Notes: generated from the sequence alone by a model not told the origin. 64,000 bases of DNA from G942493215 sp942493215 (GCA_942493215.1 OW818670.1:992001-1056000), one strand, 5' to 3'. Positions 40,789-50,233 are shown, counted from the stretch's first letter. Translations and numbers: made by a program.

Positions 40789-42546
40789 ATGTTTGGAAAA
40801 ATTATATATATAAGTGATAATATTGCCGAAGTAGCGATTAATCCTAATGTGCCAATGATGAAAGATATTATGAATTTTCATGTTATCTTTGAGGATGAAA
40901 AGAAGAAAATATTAGGTGAAATTGAAGATATAGGGGAAAAGGTAATTAAAATTCGTTTTTTAGGCGAAATAGTTAATAATAAATTTGTCGGGGGTGTTAT
41001 TAGAAAGCCTCAATTAACTTCCACTATTAGATTGATTACTAAAGAAGAAGTGTCTTTAATTGTTGGTGAAAATAAAGTAGGAAGCTTTGTTTTAGGTATG
41101 TCACCATTATATGATGATTGTCCAATAAGAGTTGATGTTAATGAATTTTTAAGTAACCATTTAGCTATATTTGGTAATACCGGTAGTGGTAAGTCTTATG
41201 GTGTAGCTCGAATTGTTCAGAATTTATTTTCAACTAGTGGTTTTATGCCTTATCAAGCTAATATTTTTATTTTTGATGCATATGGTGAATATCACAATGC
41301 TTTTAAAGATATTAATAAATATAATCCTAATTTAAGTTTTAAATTTATAACAACCAATACTAATAAAACCGGTGGTGAACAATTACGTATTCCCCTATGG
41401 TTATTAAATCTTGATGATGTTTCCTTATTGCTAAATGCAACTGAACATACGCATTTAACGATCATTGAAAAAATGATGAAATTAATAGCAATATTCTCAC
41501 AAAATGATGAAAATAGTGATCGTTATAAAAATCATTTAATAGCCAAAGCTATTATGAATATTCTATATACCAATCAAACATCAGCAAGTAAGAGGAATGA
41601 TATTTTTGCTATTATTGCTAGTTGTTCAACTCCTGAGTTTAATTTAGAATCTCCTATTCAAGGAATAGGTTATACTAGAAAGTTTAGGGAATGCTTTGTT
41701 ATAGATAATAATGGTCAATTTCCTGAAAGCATTTTAATTACTAATTATATTACTAGTTTTATAAGTGATGAATTAGATAATTATGAAGCTAAAATAGATA
41801 AATATTTTACTTTAGAAGATATGGAAAAGGCTTTAGATTTCGCATTAATATCAGAAGGGTTATTACGAAATGAAAAAATATATGCGGATGCTATTACCTT
41901 AAAAGTACGTTTACATTCTCTTATTATTGGTGAGAATGCTAAATATTTTAAGTATGATCGTTATATTACAAGACCACAGTATATTGCTAGTTTAATAGCT
42001 AATGGCAGTAAACGTTCACAAATTGTCAATTTTAATTTAGAAGATATTGATGATAGTATAGCTAAAGTTATAACTAAAATATATGCTCATTTATTATTTG
42101 AGTTTACTAAACAATTACCAGAACGTGCTTCTGTACCTTTCCATTTGTTTTTAGAAGAAGCTCACCGTTATGTTCAAAACGATAATGATCGTTATCTATT
42201 AGGTTATAATATCTTTGAACGTATTGCTAAAGAAGGACGTAAATATGGTCTTATCCTAAATTTGATATCACAGCGTCCAGTAGAGTTATCTGATACAGTT
42301 ATTTCACAGTGTACTAATTTCTTAATTTTTAAGATGAATCATCCTCGCGATTTAGAATATATTAAGATGATGGTTCCTAATATTAGTGCTGAAATTGTTG
42401 AACGTCAAAAAGGTTTACAGGCCGGAACTTGTATGGCTTTTGGACGAGCTTTCAAGGTTCCAATGATTGTTAAGATGCAGTTACCTGATCCGGAACCATA
42501 TAGTAGTAATTGTGATGTTATAGCAAGATGGCAAATTCAAAAATAA
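40789..42546 (+). CDS. HerA/DUF87-type ATPase
   Basis: This 585-aa ATPase has an N-terminal beta-barrel (residues ~1-100, HAS-barrel type), Walker A FGNTGSGKSYGVA about residue 125, Walker B HLFLEEAHRY and LISQRPVELSDTVISQ, in the FtsK/HerA superfamily. HerA ATPases move DNA, often with the NurA nuclease, which is not seen here. The start could be ATG 40777 or 40789; the latter follows GAGGTGG. It is co-transcribed with ylxM. Confidence 0.82.
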   Translation: MFGKIIYISDNIAEVAINPNVPMMKDIMNFHVIFEDEKKKILGEIEDIGEKVIKIRFLGEIVNNKFVGGVIRKPQLTSTIRLITKEEVSLIVGENKVGSFVLGMSPLYDDCPIRVDVNEFLSNHLAIFGNTGSGKSYGVARIVQNLFSTSGFMPYQANIFIFDAYGEYHNAFKDINKYNPNLSFKFITTNTNKTGGEQLRIPLWLLNLDDVSLLLNATEHTHLTIIEKMMKLIAIFSQNDENSDRYKNHLIAKAIMNILYTNQTSASKRNDIFAIIASCSTPEFNLESPIQGIGYTRKFRECFVIDNNGQFPESILITNYITSFISDELDNYEAKIDKYFTLEDMEKALDFALISEGLLRNEKIYADAITLKVRLHSLIIGENAKYFKYDRYITRPQYIASLIANGSKRSQIVNFNLEDIDDSIAKVITKIYAHLLFEFTKQLPERASVPFHLFLEEAHRYVQNDNDRYLLGYNIFERIAKEGRKYGLILNLISQRPVELSDTVISQCTNFLIFKMNHPRDLEYIKMMVPNISAEIVERQKGLQAGTCMAFGRAFKVPMIVKMQLPDPEPYSSNCDVIARWQIQK

Positions 42547-42567
42547 TAAAGTTTTGAGGTGATGGAT

Positions 42568-43401
42568 ATGTCCGAAAATAAGAGGATTCAATTTAGCATC
42601 CTAATCGCTATTTTAGGGGTAGCTATAATGGTTGTATTAGGTTATTATATTGCGAATCTTTTTAATCCAAAGCTCACTAACGTTGTTGTTACTGATGATG
42701 ATAAAACTAAACTTAACTATTTAATGCAAGCTATTGTCTATGATGGATATAATTATTATCCTAAAACAAGTCTTGAAGATATTAGATTTTCTGATATGTC
42801 AGAATTAGGAAAAGTTACCATTGCGGCTAAATACTTATATTTATTAAATAATGGGCGTATTAATCCTAAAGAAGAAGAAATTAATTTAAATATGGAGACA
42901 ACCAATTTAATTATTAAACAAGCACGAAAAATGTTTGATAATATGTTTATTAAATACCGTAATTTTTCCATAACACTAGATAATAATGGATGTGGAGCAA
43001 CAGTCTTTTCAAGTGATTACGGTGTTGAAAATAATAATGTTTGTAGTTCGAAAGCTGGAGCTTTTGAAATAAAAAATATATATTATAAAGATGGTTATTA
43101 TGTTGTTGAAGCCTATATTGCTTTTGGACAAGAGAAATTAAAGAAAACAGGTAGTCTTGTTTGCGCCACTGATGAAGATAAAATTATGAGTTATTTTTCA
43201 GTTTATCGAACAGTAACCTTCTATACTGCGTATGGTGTTAAAGAGTATAATAAATGTTGTAAGTTTGATTTATCTTGCGGATTAGAAGGAGCATCTCCTA
43301 AACAAGATTTTATGATGGCGATTGCTAAAAAAGAAAACTTTTTATATAAGGTATTATTTAAAAAGCAAAATGATAACTTTATCCCTTATCAAATAGATTA
43401 A
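42568..43401 (+). CDS. Membrane-anchored extracytoplasmic protein, unknown
   Basis: The 277-aa protein has one N-terminal helix (residues ~8-30), and its large remainder is predicted outside the membrane. Several Cys residues (CGATVF, NNVCSS, CCKFDLSCG) could form disulfides. It starts 21 bases after the HerA-like gene with GAGG 8 bases ahead of ATG 42568. It ends the ftsY operon, closed by the terminator at 43421. The family is unknown. Confidence 0.6.
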   Translation: MSENKRIQFSILIAILGVAIMVVLGYYIANLFNPKLTNVVVTDDDKTKLNYLMQAIVYDGYNYYPKTSLEDIRFSDMSELGKVTIAAKYLYLLNNGRINPKEEEINLNMETTNLIIKQARKMFDNMFIKYRNFSITLDNNGCGATVFSSDYGVENNNVCSSKAGAFEIKNIYYKDGYYVVEAYIAFGQEKLKKTGSLVCATDEDKIMSYFSVYRTVTFYTAYGVKEYNKCCKFDLSCGLEGASPKQDFMMAIAKKENFLYKVLFKKQNDNFIPYQID

Positions 43402-43420
43402 ACCATTTAAAAAAATATAT

Positions 43421-43448
43421 AAACTATACATTCATGTATAGTTTTTTA
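43421..43448 (+). terminator. Terminator of the ftsY operon
   Basis: AAACTATACA (43421-43430) and TGTATAGTTT (43435-43444) form a 10-bp stem with a TTCA loop and T run. Confidence 0.9.
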
Positions 43449-43458
43449 TTTTAAAAAA

Positions 43459-43467
43459 TGATATAAT
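43459..43467 (+). promoter_or_regulatory. Extended -10 promoter of the M23 gene
   Basis: TG-A-TATAAT at 43459-43467 stands 30 bases before the start codon. No clear -35 is seen. Confidence 0.5.
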
Positions 43468-43496
43468 TAATTAGACAATAGAGAGGAATGTGAACA

Positions 43497-44714
43497 ATGA
43501 AAAAACTAATATTTGGATTATCATTAATATTAATGATTGGTGTTTTATTATATTCACATCCACAAACAGTAGTTGGTGAAGCTAAAACATTACAGGACTT
43601 ATATAATAGTTTAAATGCGATTGAAGCTCAATTGAAAGCCAAACAGAATGATAAAACTTTAACAGCAGATAGGATAAATAAAATTAAAAATGATATGGTC
43701 AAAACAGGTTTAGATATTCAATCAACACAAAATGATATCAATACCCTAAAAGAAGAAATTACGAATTTAAATAATGATATAGTTAAAAAAAATAATGAAA
43801 TTAAAAAGATTATGAATTATGTCCAACTTACTAATGGCGAGAATGTTTATTTAGAGTATATTTTTGGAGCTGAAAATTTAACCGATTTTGTATATCGGAT
43901 GTCTATTTCTGAACAAATTACTGAATATAATGATAATTTAATAAAAGAAATGAATAAAGCTATTGAGGATAAAAATAATAAAACTAAAGAAATGAATGAT
44001 AAGTTAGTAACATTACAGAAGAAACAGAAAGAATTAGTATCACAACAAGCAGAATTAGGTACCAAGATGAATGTTATTGATGAGAATATATTTGATATTA
44101 CTGAAGATGTAAATCAAGCTAAAAAAACCATCAAAAATTATGAAAATTTAGGATGTAAGCCTAATGAATTATTAGCGACTTGTTCTCGGATACCACCAGA
44201 TTCAAATTTTTTAAGACCTTTAGTGTATGGTCGTATAAGCAGTAGTTATGGAATAAGGCAAGATCCATTTAGTGGTGAATATGTATGGCACTATGCGCTT
44301 GATTTAGGTGGTAATTCAATGGGAACACCGGTTTATGCAACCGCATCAGGTTTAGTTGTTTCCGTTGTTAGGCCAAATAACCCTAATGTAGCTGGTAGTA
44401 CCTGTGGCGGTAATATGGTAGTTGTTCAGCATTACATAAATGGTAAATATTATGCATCACGATATGTTCATTTACATACCATTGCTGTTAGTGTCAATCA
44501 ACAAGTTAATGCTAATACGGTTATTGGTACGGTAGGTGGCGGTGAGTCATATGATCGTTGTTCAACAGGACCACACTTACACTTTGATATTGGAAATGGT
44601 ATATATGCTCAAGACTTCTATTCCTTTAGAGCTCCTTATACGATTGATCCAACGACTTTAATGAACTTTCCACCATTTGGTGTATATTTCACTAGTCGTT
44701 ATCAAAGATACTAA
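43497..44714 (+). CDS. Coiled-coil M23 peptidoglycan peptidase (EnvC/PcsB-like layout)
   Basis: The 405-aa exported protein has a signal peptide (residues ~1-27), a long coiled coil (residues ~30-220, many Lys/Glu/Asn heptads) and a LytM/M23 domain at the C-terminus. Zinc ligands are H and D in WHYALDLGG (about residue 265) and the HxH of TGPHLHFDI (about residue 360). The layout is that of division hydrolases regulated by FtsEX, but ftsEX is not in the window. It probably cleaves wall cross-links at division. Confidence 0.9.
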   Translation: MKKLIFGLSLILMIGVLLYSHPQTVVGEAKTLQDLYNSLNAIEAQLKAKQNDKTLTADRINKIKNDMVKTGLDIQSTQNDINTLKEEITNLNNDIVKKNNEIKKIMNYVQLTNGENVYLEYIFGAENLTDFVYRMSISEQITEYNDNLIKEMNKAIEDKNNKTKEMNDKLVTLQKKQKELVSQQAELGTKMNVIDENIFDITEDVNQAKKTIKNYENLGCKPNELLATCSRIPPDSNFLRPLVYGRISSSYGIRQDPFSGEYVWHYALDLGGNSMGTPVYATASGLVVSVVRPNNPNVAGSTCGGNMVVVQHYINGKYYASRYVHLHTIAVSVNQQVNANTVIGTVGGGESYDRCSTGPHLHFDIGNGIYAQDFYSFRAPYTIDPTTLMNFPPFGVYFTSRYQRY

Positions 44715-44718
44715 AATA

Positions 44719-44747
44719 TTTACTCGCATTGTAAATCGTGATATAAT
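44719..44747 (+). promoter_or_regulatory. Promoter of the dNMP kinase-cmk-alaS operon
   Basis: TTTACT (44719-44724) and TATAAT (44742-44747) are 17 bases apart, with TGA before the -10. Confidence 0.65.
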
Positions 44748-44771
44748 AAAAACGATTTATAGCGAGGCTTT

Positions 44772-44795
44772 AAACCACTGCTAAAGTGGTTTTCT
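44772..44795 (+). terminator. Leader hairpin, possible attenuator
   Basis: AAACCACT and AGTGGTTT form an 8-bp stem followed by TTCTT, between the promoter and the first ATG. Downstream genes are read only if it is bypassed; no regulator or T-box motif is seen. Confidence 0.55.
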
Positions 44796-44812
44796 TGATT
44801 AAGGAGGTACTT

Positions 44813-45373
44813 ATGGACTTTATTAAGAAAAATCCCCATATTTATGTTATAAGTGGTAAAGCTAATACTGGTAAAAACAAAGTTGCCAGTATAATAAAAG
44901 AAGTATATAATCACAGAAAAATTAAAACAATTAATCTGGCCTTTGCGTCCTATCTAAAAGAATATGCTAAAAGCATCTTAGAGTGGGATGGTAATGAAGC
45001 CACTAAACCCCGTGAATTCTTACAACAATTAGGTATTGAACTTATTAAGGATAAAATAAATAGTCATCTATTAATTGATCGGATAACCGAAGATATAAAG
45101 GTATACTCTTACTTTTATGATGTTATAACAATATCTGATGCTAGATTAGAAAGCGAAATAGATGCTATTAAAGATAATTTTAATAATGTCATAGCCATTC
45201 ATGTGTATAATAATCGTAGTAATAATTTAACTGATAATCAAAAACAACATTTAACTGAAATAGATTTAGATAATTATTATGATTATGATTATGAAATTGA
45301 TAATAGTGGAACAATAGAAGATTTAAAAATAGTGATTGAAAATATAATACAGGAGGTAGAAACAAATGAGTAA
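44813..45373 (+). CDS. P-loop nucleoside/deoxynucleoside monophosphate kinase-like protein
   Basis: The 186-aa protein has an atypical P-loop, ISGKANTGKNKVA, and a fold order resembling dNMP or dephospho-CoA kinases. AAGGAGG precedes ATG 44813, which rules out the longer upstream frame. Its last 8 bases overlap cmk. The context suggests nucleotide phosphorylation, but the substrate cannot be read from the sequence. Confidence 0.65.
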   Translation: MDFIKKNPHIYVISGKANTGKNKVASIIKEVYNHRKIKTINLAFASYLKEYAKSILEWDGNEATKPREFLQQLGIELIKDKINSHLLIDRITEDIKVYSYFYDVITISDARLESEIDAIKDNFNNVIAIHVYNNRSNNLTDNQKQHLTEIDLDNYYDYDYEIDNSGTIEDLKIVIENIIQEVETNE

Positions 45374-46031
45374 AATAATAGCTATTGATGGACCAGCAGG
45401 AAGCGGAAAGGGGACTTTAGCAGCTGCTATAGCCGAACATTGTCATTTATTAAATATTGATACAGGAGCTACATATCGCTGTTTAGCTTTAGCGTCCCTA
45501 AAAAATAATTTAACACTTGATAATGTTAAAGAAATAATCGATTTATCTAGTAAAATAAACATTGAACTTAAGACTGATGGAAGCGTTTTTCTAGATGGTG
45601 AAGATGTTACAAATCTAATCAGAAGTAAAGAAGTGACTAACATTGTATCACCAATATCTAATACTCCAGAAGTTAGAGAAAATATGGTTAAAATTCAAAG
45701 AAAAATGGCCGATAATTATGATGTTGTATTAGAAGGACGCGATATTACTACGGTAGTATTCCCTAATGCTGATTATAAGTTTTATTTGGATGCTTCTTTA
45801 GAGGAACGAGCTAAAAGAAGATTTAAACAATATCAAAAAAAGGGTATCAATATGAGTTATGAGGAAATATATAATAATATAAAAGATCGTGATTATAACG
45901 ATATGCATAAGCCAGTTGGTGCTCTTAAAAGAACTGATGATCAGATATATATTGATTCAACTAATATGACTAGTGATGAAGTGACAGAACATGTATTAAA
46001 AATAATAAGAGGTGAAGATAATGAATCTTAA
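45366..46031 (+). CDS. cmk: Cytidylate kinase
   Basis: CMP kinase makes CDP/dCDP from ATP and CMP/dCMP. The 221-aa protein has IAIDGPAGSGKGTLA (P-loop), IDTGATYRCLAL, LEGRDITTVVFP and KRRFKQYQ. AGGAGG lies inside the previous gene, and the gene ends overlapping alaS by 11 bases, so three genes are coupled. Confidence 0.96.
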   Translation: MSKIIAIDGPAGSGKGTLAAAIAEHCHLLNIDTGATYRCLALASLKNNLTLDNVKEIIDLSSKINIELKTDGSVFLDGEDVTNLIRSKEVTNIVSPISNTPEVRENMVKIQRKMADNYDVVLEGRDITTVVFPNADYKFYLDASLEERAKRRFKQYQKKGINMSYEEIYNNIKDRDYNDMHKPVGALKRTDDQIYIDSTNMTSDEVTEHVLKIIRGEDNES

Positions 46032-47778
46032 AGATTTATATATTAATTTTTTTATTAGTAAAGGACATAAGCAAATCGCGAGCGCTCCACTAATACCAGA
46101 AAATGATCCGACAACTCTTTTTAATACAGCCGGAATGCAGCCGTTAATTCCTTATCTATTGGGTCAACCTCATCCGTTTGGAACAAGATTAGTTGATTAT
46201 CAGAAATGTGTTAGATTAGGTGATTTAGATGGTATTGGTGATAGAACACATCATACCTTCTTTGAAATGCTAGGTAATTGGAGTTTAGGCGATTATTTTA
46301 AAAAAGAATCAATTAGTTGGAGTTATGAACTTCTAACAAGTGTTTTAAATATTCCAGTTGAGAAACTTGCAGTAACGGTTTTTGCTGGTAATGATGTAAT
46401 TCCTCGTGATGAAGAATCAGCTTCAATCTGGAAGAGTTTAGGAATTAGTCCAGATCGTATCAGTTATTTAGGAGTAGATGATAATTTCTGGATTGCTGGT
46501 ACAACTGGTCCTTGTGGACCAGATTCAGAGATATTCTATTGGCGTAGTACTGATCCTATCCCTGTTAAACATGATCCAACGGATAATCGCTGGGTGGAGA
46601 TATGGAATAATGTCTTTATGCAATATAATATGGATGAAACAGGTAAAGTAACAGAACTACCAAAAAAGAATGTTGATACTGGTATGGGACTTGAAAGAAC
46701 AGTCGCTGTATTAGAAGGTGTTGAAGATAACTACTTAAGCTCTGTTTGGATAGATGTTATTCATTTAATTGAAGAATTATCTCATAAACCATATAATGAT
46801 GAACGATATACTAAAAGTATGCGAATAGTTGCTGATCATATGCGAACAGCCACCTTCATTAGTGCTGATGATGCTGGTATTAGACCATCTAATACTGATC
46901 AAGGCTATATTTTAAGACGATTAATTAGAAGGGCTATTAGATATGCTCGTAATCTAGAAATAGATATTAATAGTAATTGGGAAGAACAATTAGCGCTTTT
47001 ATTTATTTCTAAATATAGTAAATATTATAGTGAATTAGAACGTAATAAAAATATTGTTATTGAAGTATTATGTAATGAAAAAAATAAGTTTAATCATACG
47101 TTAGAAAAAGGTTTAAAAGAATTTGAAAAGATTGTTGCTCAACTTGAAACAAACAAATTAGATAAAGATTTAGCCTTTAAATTATATGATACCTATGGCT
47201 TTCCAATCGAATTAACGGTTGAATTAGCAGATGAGAAAAATATTACCGTTGATACCGAAGGTTTTAAAGAGAAATTTAAAGAACATCAAGAAAAATCACG
47301 AGCAGGCGCTGAACAAAAATTTAAAGGCGGTTTAGCGAGTACTAGTGATATGAATATTAAATATCACACCGCTACTCACTTATTAAATGCAGCATTAAAA
47401 ATAACGTTAAATAAAGATGTTCATCAAAAAGGTAGTAATATTACTGAAGAAAGAATGCGTTTTGACTTCTCATTTGATCGAAAAATGACAGATGAAGAAA
47501 TAAAGAAAACGGAAGATTTAGTTAACGATTATATTAAACAAGCAATAGAAGTAACAGTATCAGAAATGACTAAAGAAAATGCTCTAAAATTAGGAGCCGA
47601 AGCAATGTTTATTGAAAAATATGGTGATATTGTTACAGTATATAGTATAGGTAATGTATCTAAAGAATTATGTGGGGGACCACATGTTAAGAATACTAGT
47701 GAACTAGGTCTTTTCAAGATTATTAAAGAAGAAGCTAGTAGTGCTGGTGTAAGAAGAATTAAAGCTATTTTAGAATAA
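46021..47778 (+). CDS. alaS: Alanyl-tRNA synthetase lacking the C-Ala domain
   Basis: AlaRS charges tRNA-Ala and edits mischarged Ser/Gly. The 585-aa protein holds the class II core (FNTAGMQPLIPYL, TFFEMLGNWSLGDYF, TGPCGPDSEIFYW, DTGMGLERT), the tRNA-recognition region and the editing domain with zinc ligands HTATH and CGGPH. It stops right after GVRRIKAILE. The usual ~280-residue coiled coil and C-Ala region is missing, with no frame continuing downstream. GAGGTG lies 7 bases before ATG 46021. It begins the Bacillus-like alaS-greA block. Confidence 0.95.
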   Translation: MNLKDLYINFFISKGHKQIASAPLIPENDPTTLFNTAGMQPLIPYLLGQPHPFGTRLVDYQKCVRLGDLDGIGDRTHHTFFEMLGNWSLGDYFKKESISWSYELLTSVLNIPVEKLAVTVFAGNDVIPRDEESASIWKSLGISPDRISYLGVDDNFWIAGTTGPCGPDSEIFYWRSTDPIPVKHDPTDNRWVEIWNNVFMQYNMDETGKVTELPKKNVDTGMGLERTVAVLEGVEDNYLSSVWIDVIHLIEELSHKPYNDERYTKSMRIVADHMRTATFISADDAGIRPSNTDQGYILRRLIRRAIRYARNLEIDINSNWEEQLALLFISKYSKYYSELERNKNIVIEVLCNEKNKFNHTLEKGLKEFEKIVAQLETNKLDKDLAFKLYDTYGFPIELTVELADEKNITVDTEGFKEKFKEHQEKSRAGAEQKFKGGLASTSDMNIKYHTATHLLNAALKITLNKDVHQKGSNITEERMRFDFSFDRKMTDEEIKKTEDLVNDYIKQAIEVTVSEMTKENALKLGAEAMFIEKYGDIVTVYSIGNVSKELCGGPHVKNTSELGLFKIIKEEASSAGVRRIKAILE

Positions 47779-47810
47779 ATATGTTATAATATTGTTAGGA
47801 GGGATATTAT

Positions 47811-48089
47811 ATGTCAGAAAAAATTAATTCCCATTATGATATAAAAGAATATGCTGAGGGTGTGGAAGACGGCAAAAATTTTGAATGGCGTAAGACTCAT
47901 GATTCTGTAATAGGAGCTCCATGTTCACCAATGAGTCCAATAAATATTGAAGTATTAACAGAAAGAATTTTTTCAGAAACAACAAAAAGAAGTGTATCAT
48001 ACCAAGCTGGTTTTAAAGCCGGGCAAGAAGAATATAAAAATCTTTCGCCTTTTGATCAAATCCAATTTGGTAGTCGTAGACCAAGATAA
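47811..48089 (+). CDS. Small uncharacterised protein after alaS
   Basis: The 92-aa soluble protein has the pattern EYAEGVEDGKNFEWR and AGFKAGQEEYKN, like paired short helices with a Gly turn. TG-T-TATAAT at 47782-47790 could be its promoter, and AGGAGGG precedes the ATG. A terminator follows at 48095. I recognise no family. Confidence 0.55.
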   Translation: MSEKINSHYDIKEYAEGVEDGKNFEWRKTHDSVIGAPCSPMSPINIEVLTERIFSETTKRSVSYQAGFKAGQEEYKNLSPFDQIQFGSRRPR

Positions 48090-48094
48090 TTAAG

Positions 48095-48117
48095 AAGAAC
48101 TAAACTAGTTCTTTTTT
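48095..48117 (+). terminator. Terminator after the 47811 gene
   Basis: AAGAACTA (48095-48102) and TAGTTCTT (48106-48113) form an 8-bp stem with a 3-base loop and T run. Confidence 0.8.
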
Positions 48118-48119
48118 AC

Positions 48120-48148
48120 TTGTAAAGATAAATTAAAAATGATAAAAT
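48120..48148 (+). promoter_or_regulatory. Promoter of the ireB-ruvX operon
   Basis: TTGTAA (48120-48125) and TAAAAT (48143-48148) are 17 bases apart. Confidence 0.6.
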
Positions 48149-48169
48149 AGTAGTGGATAGGTGATGAAA

Positions 48170-48412
48170 ATGGAGGAAACAAAGATTTACAATACAGAAC
48201 AATTTAATAGTGCTTTTATTGAAAAGACATTAAAAGAAGTAATTACCAATCTTGATGAGCGTGGTTATAATCCGATTAATCAAATTGTAGGCTATTTAAT
48301 GAGTGGTGATCCTGGCTATATTTCTAGTTATAAGGAATCACGAAATAAGATTTTACAATTTGATCGAACGAAAGTTTTGGAAATTATCGTAAGTAATTTC
48401 ATTGGTAAGTAA
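48170..48412 (+). CDS. ireB: IreB family regulatory phosphoprotein (UPF0297)
   Basis: The 80-aa protein has EVITNLDERGYNPINQIVGYLMSGDPGYI, nearly the whole UPF0297/YrzL signature. IreB in Enterococcus is a phosphorylation target of the IreK kinase linked to cell-wall stress. ATG 48170 is preferred for its AGGTGA spacing. ruvX starts on the next base after its stop, as in Bacillus (yrzL-yrrK). Confidence 0.93.
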   Translation: MEETKIYNTEQFNSAFIEKTLKEVITNLDERGYNPINQIVGYLMSGDPGYISSYKESRNKILQFDRTKVLEIIVSNFIGK

Positions 48413-48841
48413 ATGCGTTATTTAGGATTAGATTTAGGTACTAAAACTCTAGGTATGGCCTTGAGTGATTTAACAGCCACGATTGCTAATGCTTATCAAG
48501 TAATTCGTTTTTCAGAACAAGATTACGATAGTATACTACCTAAAATTAAATTAATTGTTGAACAAGAACAAGTAGCGAAGATCGTTTTAGGTTTACCACG
48601 TAATATGAATTATAGTATTGGACCACGGGGGCAAGAAACAATTGCTTTTAAGGAAAAATTAGAGGATTACTTAAAGATGGAAGTAATACTTCAAGATGAA
48701 CGTTTATCAACGGTTGAAGCTCATCATTATATGTTAGATGCTGATATGTCAAGAAAGAAAAGAAAAGAAAAAGTTGATAGTTTAGCAGCTAATATTATTC
48801 TCCAGACCTATTTGGATAAAATGAAAGGAAAAATAATATGA
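48413..48841 (+). CDS. ruvX: YqgF/RuvX-family Holliday junction resolvase-like nuclease
   Basis: The 142-aa protein has LGLDLGTKTLGMALSD, VLGLPRNMNYSIG, LQDERLSTVEA and the final KVDSLAANIILQTYL, the RNase H-like fold of YqgF. Family members process the 16S rRNA 5' end or resolve junctions. It lies directly behind ireB and overlaps the DUF1292 gene by 4 bases. Confidence 0.95.
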   Translation: MRYLGLDLGTKTLGMALSDLTATIANAYQVIRFSEQDYDSILPKIKLIVEQEQVAKIVLGLPRNMNYSIGPRGQETIAFKEKLEDYLKMEVILQDERLSTVEAHHYMLDADMSRKKRKEKVDSLAANIILQTYLDKMKGKII

Positions 48842-49152
48842 TGGATGAAAGAATGACTTTTAAAGTAACAAATGAAGATGGTAAAGAAGTAGAATATGAG
48901 GTATTATTTACTTTTGAATCAGATGAAACAAAGAAAAATTATATAGCATATACTGATAATACTACTGATAGTGAAGGTAATACAAAAGTATTTGCATCAA
49001 CTTATACAACTGAAGGTACAGAGACTAAATTATTCCCAATTGAGAGTGAAAAAGAATGGAAGATAATCGAAAAAATATTAGAAGAAATTCAAAGTAAAGT
49101 TCAAGCGGGAACTAGTGAAACTGGTAATAACGAATCTGGTAATAAAGAATAG
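48838..49152 (+). CDS. DUF1292 (YrzB-like) protein
   Basis: The 104-aa acidic protein contains TNEDGKEVEYEVLFTFESDE and NYIAYTDNTTDSEGNTKVFAS, as in DUF1292 proteins. It has the same place as yrzB in Bacillus, behind yrrK. Function is unknown. Two adjacent ATG codons (48838, 48841) are possible starts. Confidence 0.88.
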   Translation: MMDERMTFKVTNEDGKEVEYEVLFTFESDETKKNYIAYTDNTTDSEGNTKVFASTYTTEGTETKLFPIESEKEWKIIEKILEEIQSKVQAGTSETGNNESGNKE

Positions 49153-49168
49153 AATTTTGAGGAAGTGC

Positions 49169-50227
49169 ATGAAGAAAGTAGCAATTATTGGAGCTGGGAT
49201 TATTGTTTTATTAGTAATAACAATTTTATTGGTTTATAACTTTTTGTTAGGACCAACTGGTAATTCCAGTGATAAAATTAAAATTGAAGTTACTAAAGGC
49301 AGTACTTATTTAAGTATTGCTTCAATATTAAAGCAAAATGATTTAATTAAATCAGAACTAGCTTACAAATTATATATTAAATTAAATAGTCCTGAAGCCT
49401 TAGAGGCTGGTAAATACGAGTTAACTAAAAAAATGGGTGTTAAAGAAATAATTAAGACTTTAGAGAGTGGTAGTAATTATAACGCTGATGTTATATCATT
49501 AAGAGTTCCAGAGGGAAAATCTCTAAAAGATATTGCTACTTTAGCAGCTTCTGTTACGCATAATAAAGAAGCAGATTTATTGAACTTATGGGATAGTACA
49601 GCTTTTGTTGATAAAGTAATGACTAAATATTGGTTTATTAATGATGATGTTAAGAAGAGTGGGATTAAACATCCTTTAGAAGGGTATTTTTTCCCTTCTA
49701 CTTACCAATTACTAAATACTGATGTTAATGGTGAATATATCGCTTATAAATTTCTTGATCAAATGGATAAAGTATTAACTAAATATAAAAAAGAGATTAC
49801 ATCTAATAAATATAATGTTCATCAATTACTTACTTTAGCTAGTATTGTTGAAAAAGAATCTATTTTAGATGTTGATCGACCTATTATTGCCGGAGTATTT
49901 TATAATCGTTTAAATAAAAATATGACTTTAGGTAGTGATGTAACGGTTGGTTATGCGCTTGGAGAAACTAAATTATCTTATACATCTAAAGATCTAGCGT
50001 ATAATTCGCCATATAATACCTATCTTCATAGTGGCTTACCGATCGGACCAATAGATAATCCTGGTGAAAATAGTATTAAAGCAGCTATTACTCCAACAAC
50101 AACTGATTACTTATATTTTATAGCAGATATTTGTCAAGATGGTAATGGTCCAGATAATAAAGTATATTATTCAAAAACTTTATCGCAACATAATACCTAT
50201 GTTAATAAATATTTAACTTGTTATTAG
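49169..50227 (+). CDS. mltG: Endolytic transglycosylase MltG
   Basis: MltG cuts nascent glycan strands at the membrane and sets chain ends. The 352-aa protein has an N-terminal membrane helix (residues ~4-24), a LysM-like region with KGSTYLSIASILKQNDLI, and the YceG domain with LASIVEKES (catalytic Glu), GVFYNRL, TLGSDVTVGYAL and SPYNTYLHSGLPIGPIDNP. GAGGAAG precedes ATG 49169. It is followed by a terminator. Confidence 0.95.
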   Translation: MKKVAIIGAGIIVLLVITILLVYNFLLGPTGNSSDKIKIEVTKGSTYLSIASILKQNDLIKSELAYKLYIKLNSPEALEAGKYELTKKMGVKEIIKTLESGSNYNADVISLRVPEGKSLKDIATLAASVTHNKEADLLNLWDSTAFVDKVMTKYWFINDDVKKSGIKHPLEGYFFPSTYQLLNTDVNGEYIAYKFLDQMDKVLTKYKKEITSNKYNVHQLLTLASIVEKESILDVDRPIIAGVFYNRLNKNMTLGSDVTVGYALGETKLSYTSKDLAYNSPYNTYLHSGLPIGPIDNPGENSIKAAITPTTTDYLYFIADICQDGNGPDNKVYYSKTLSQHNTYVNKYLTCY

Positions 50228-50233
50228 TAAAAG

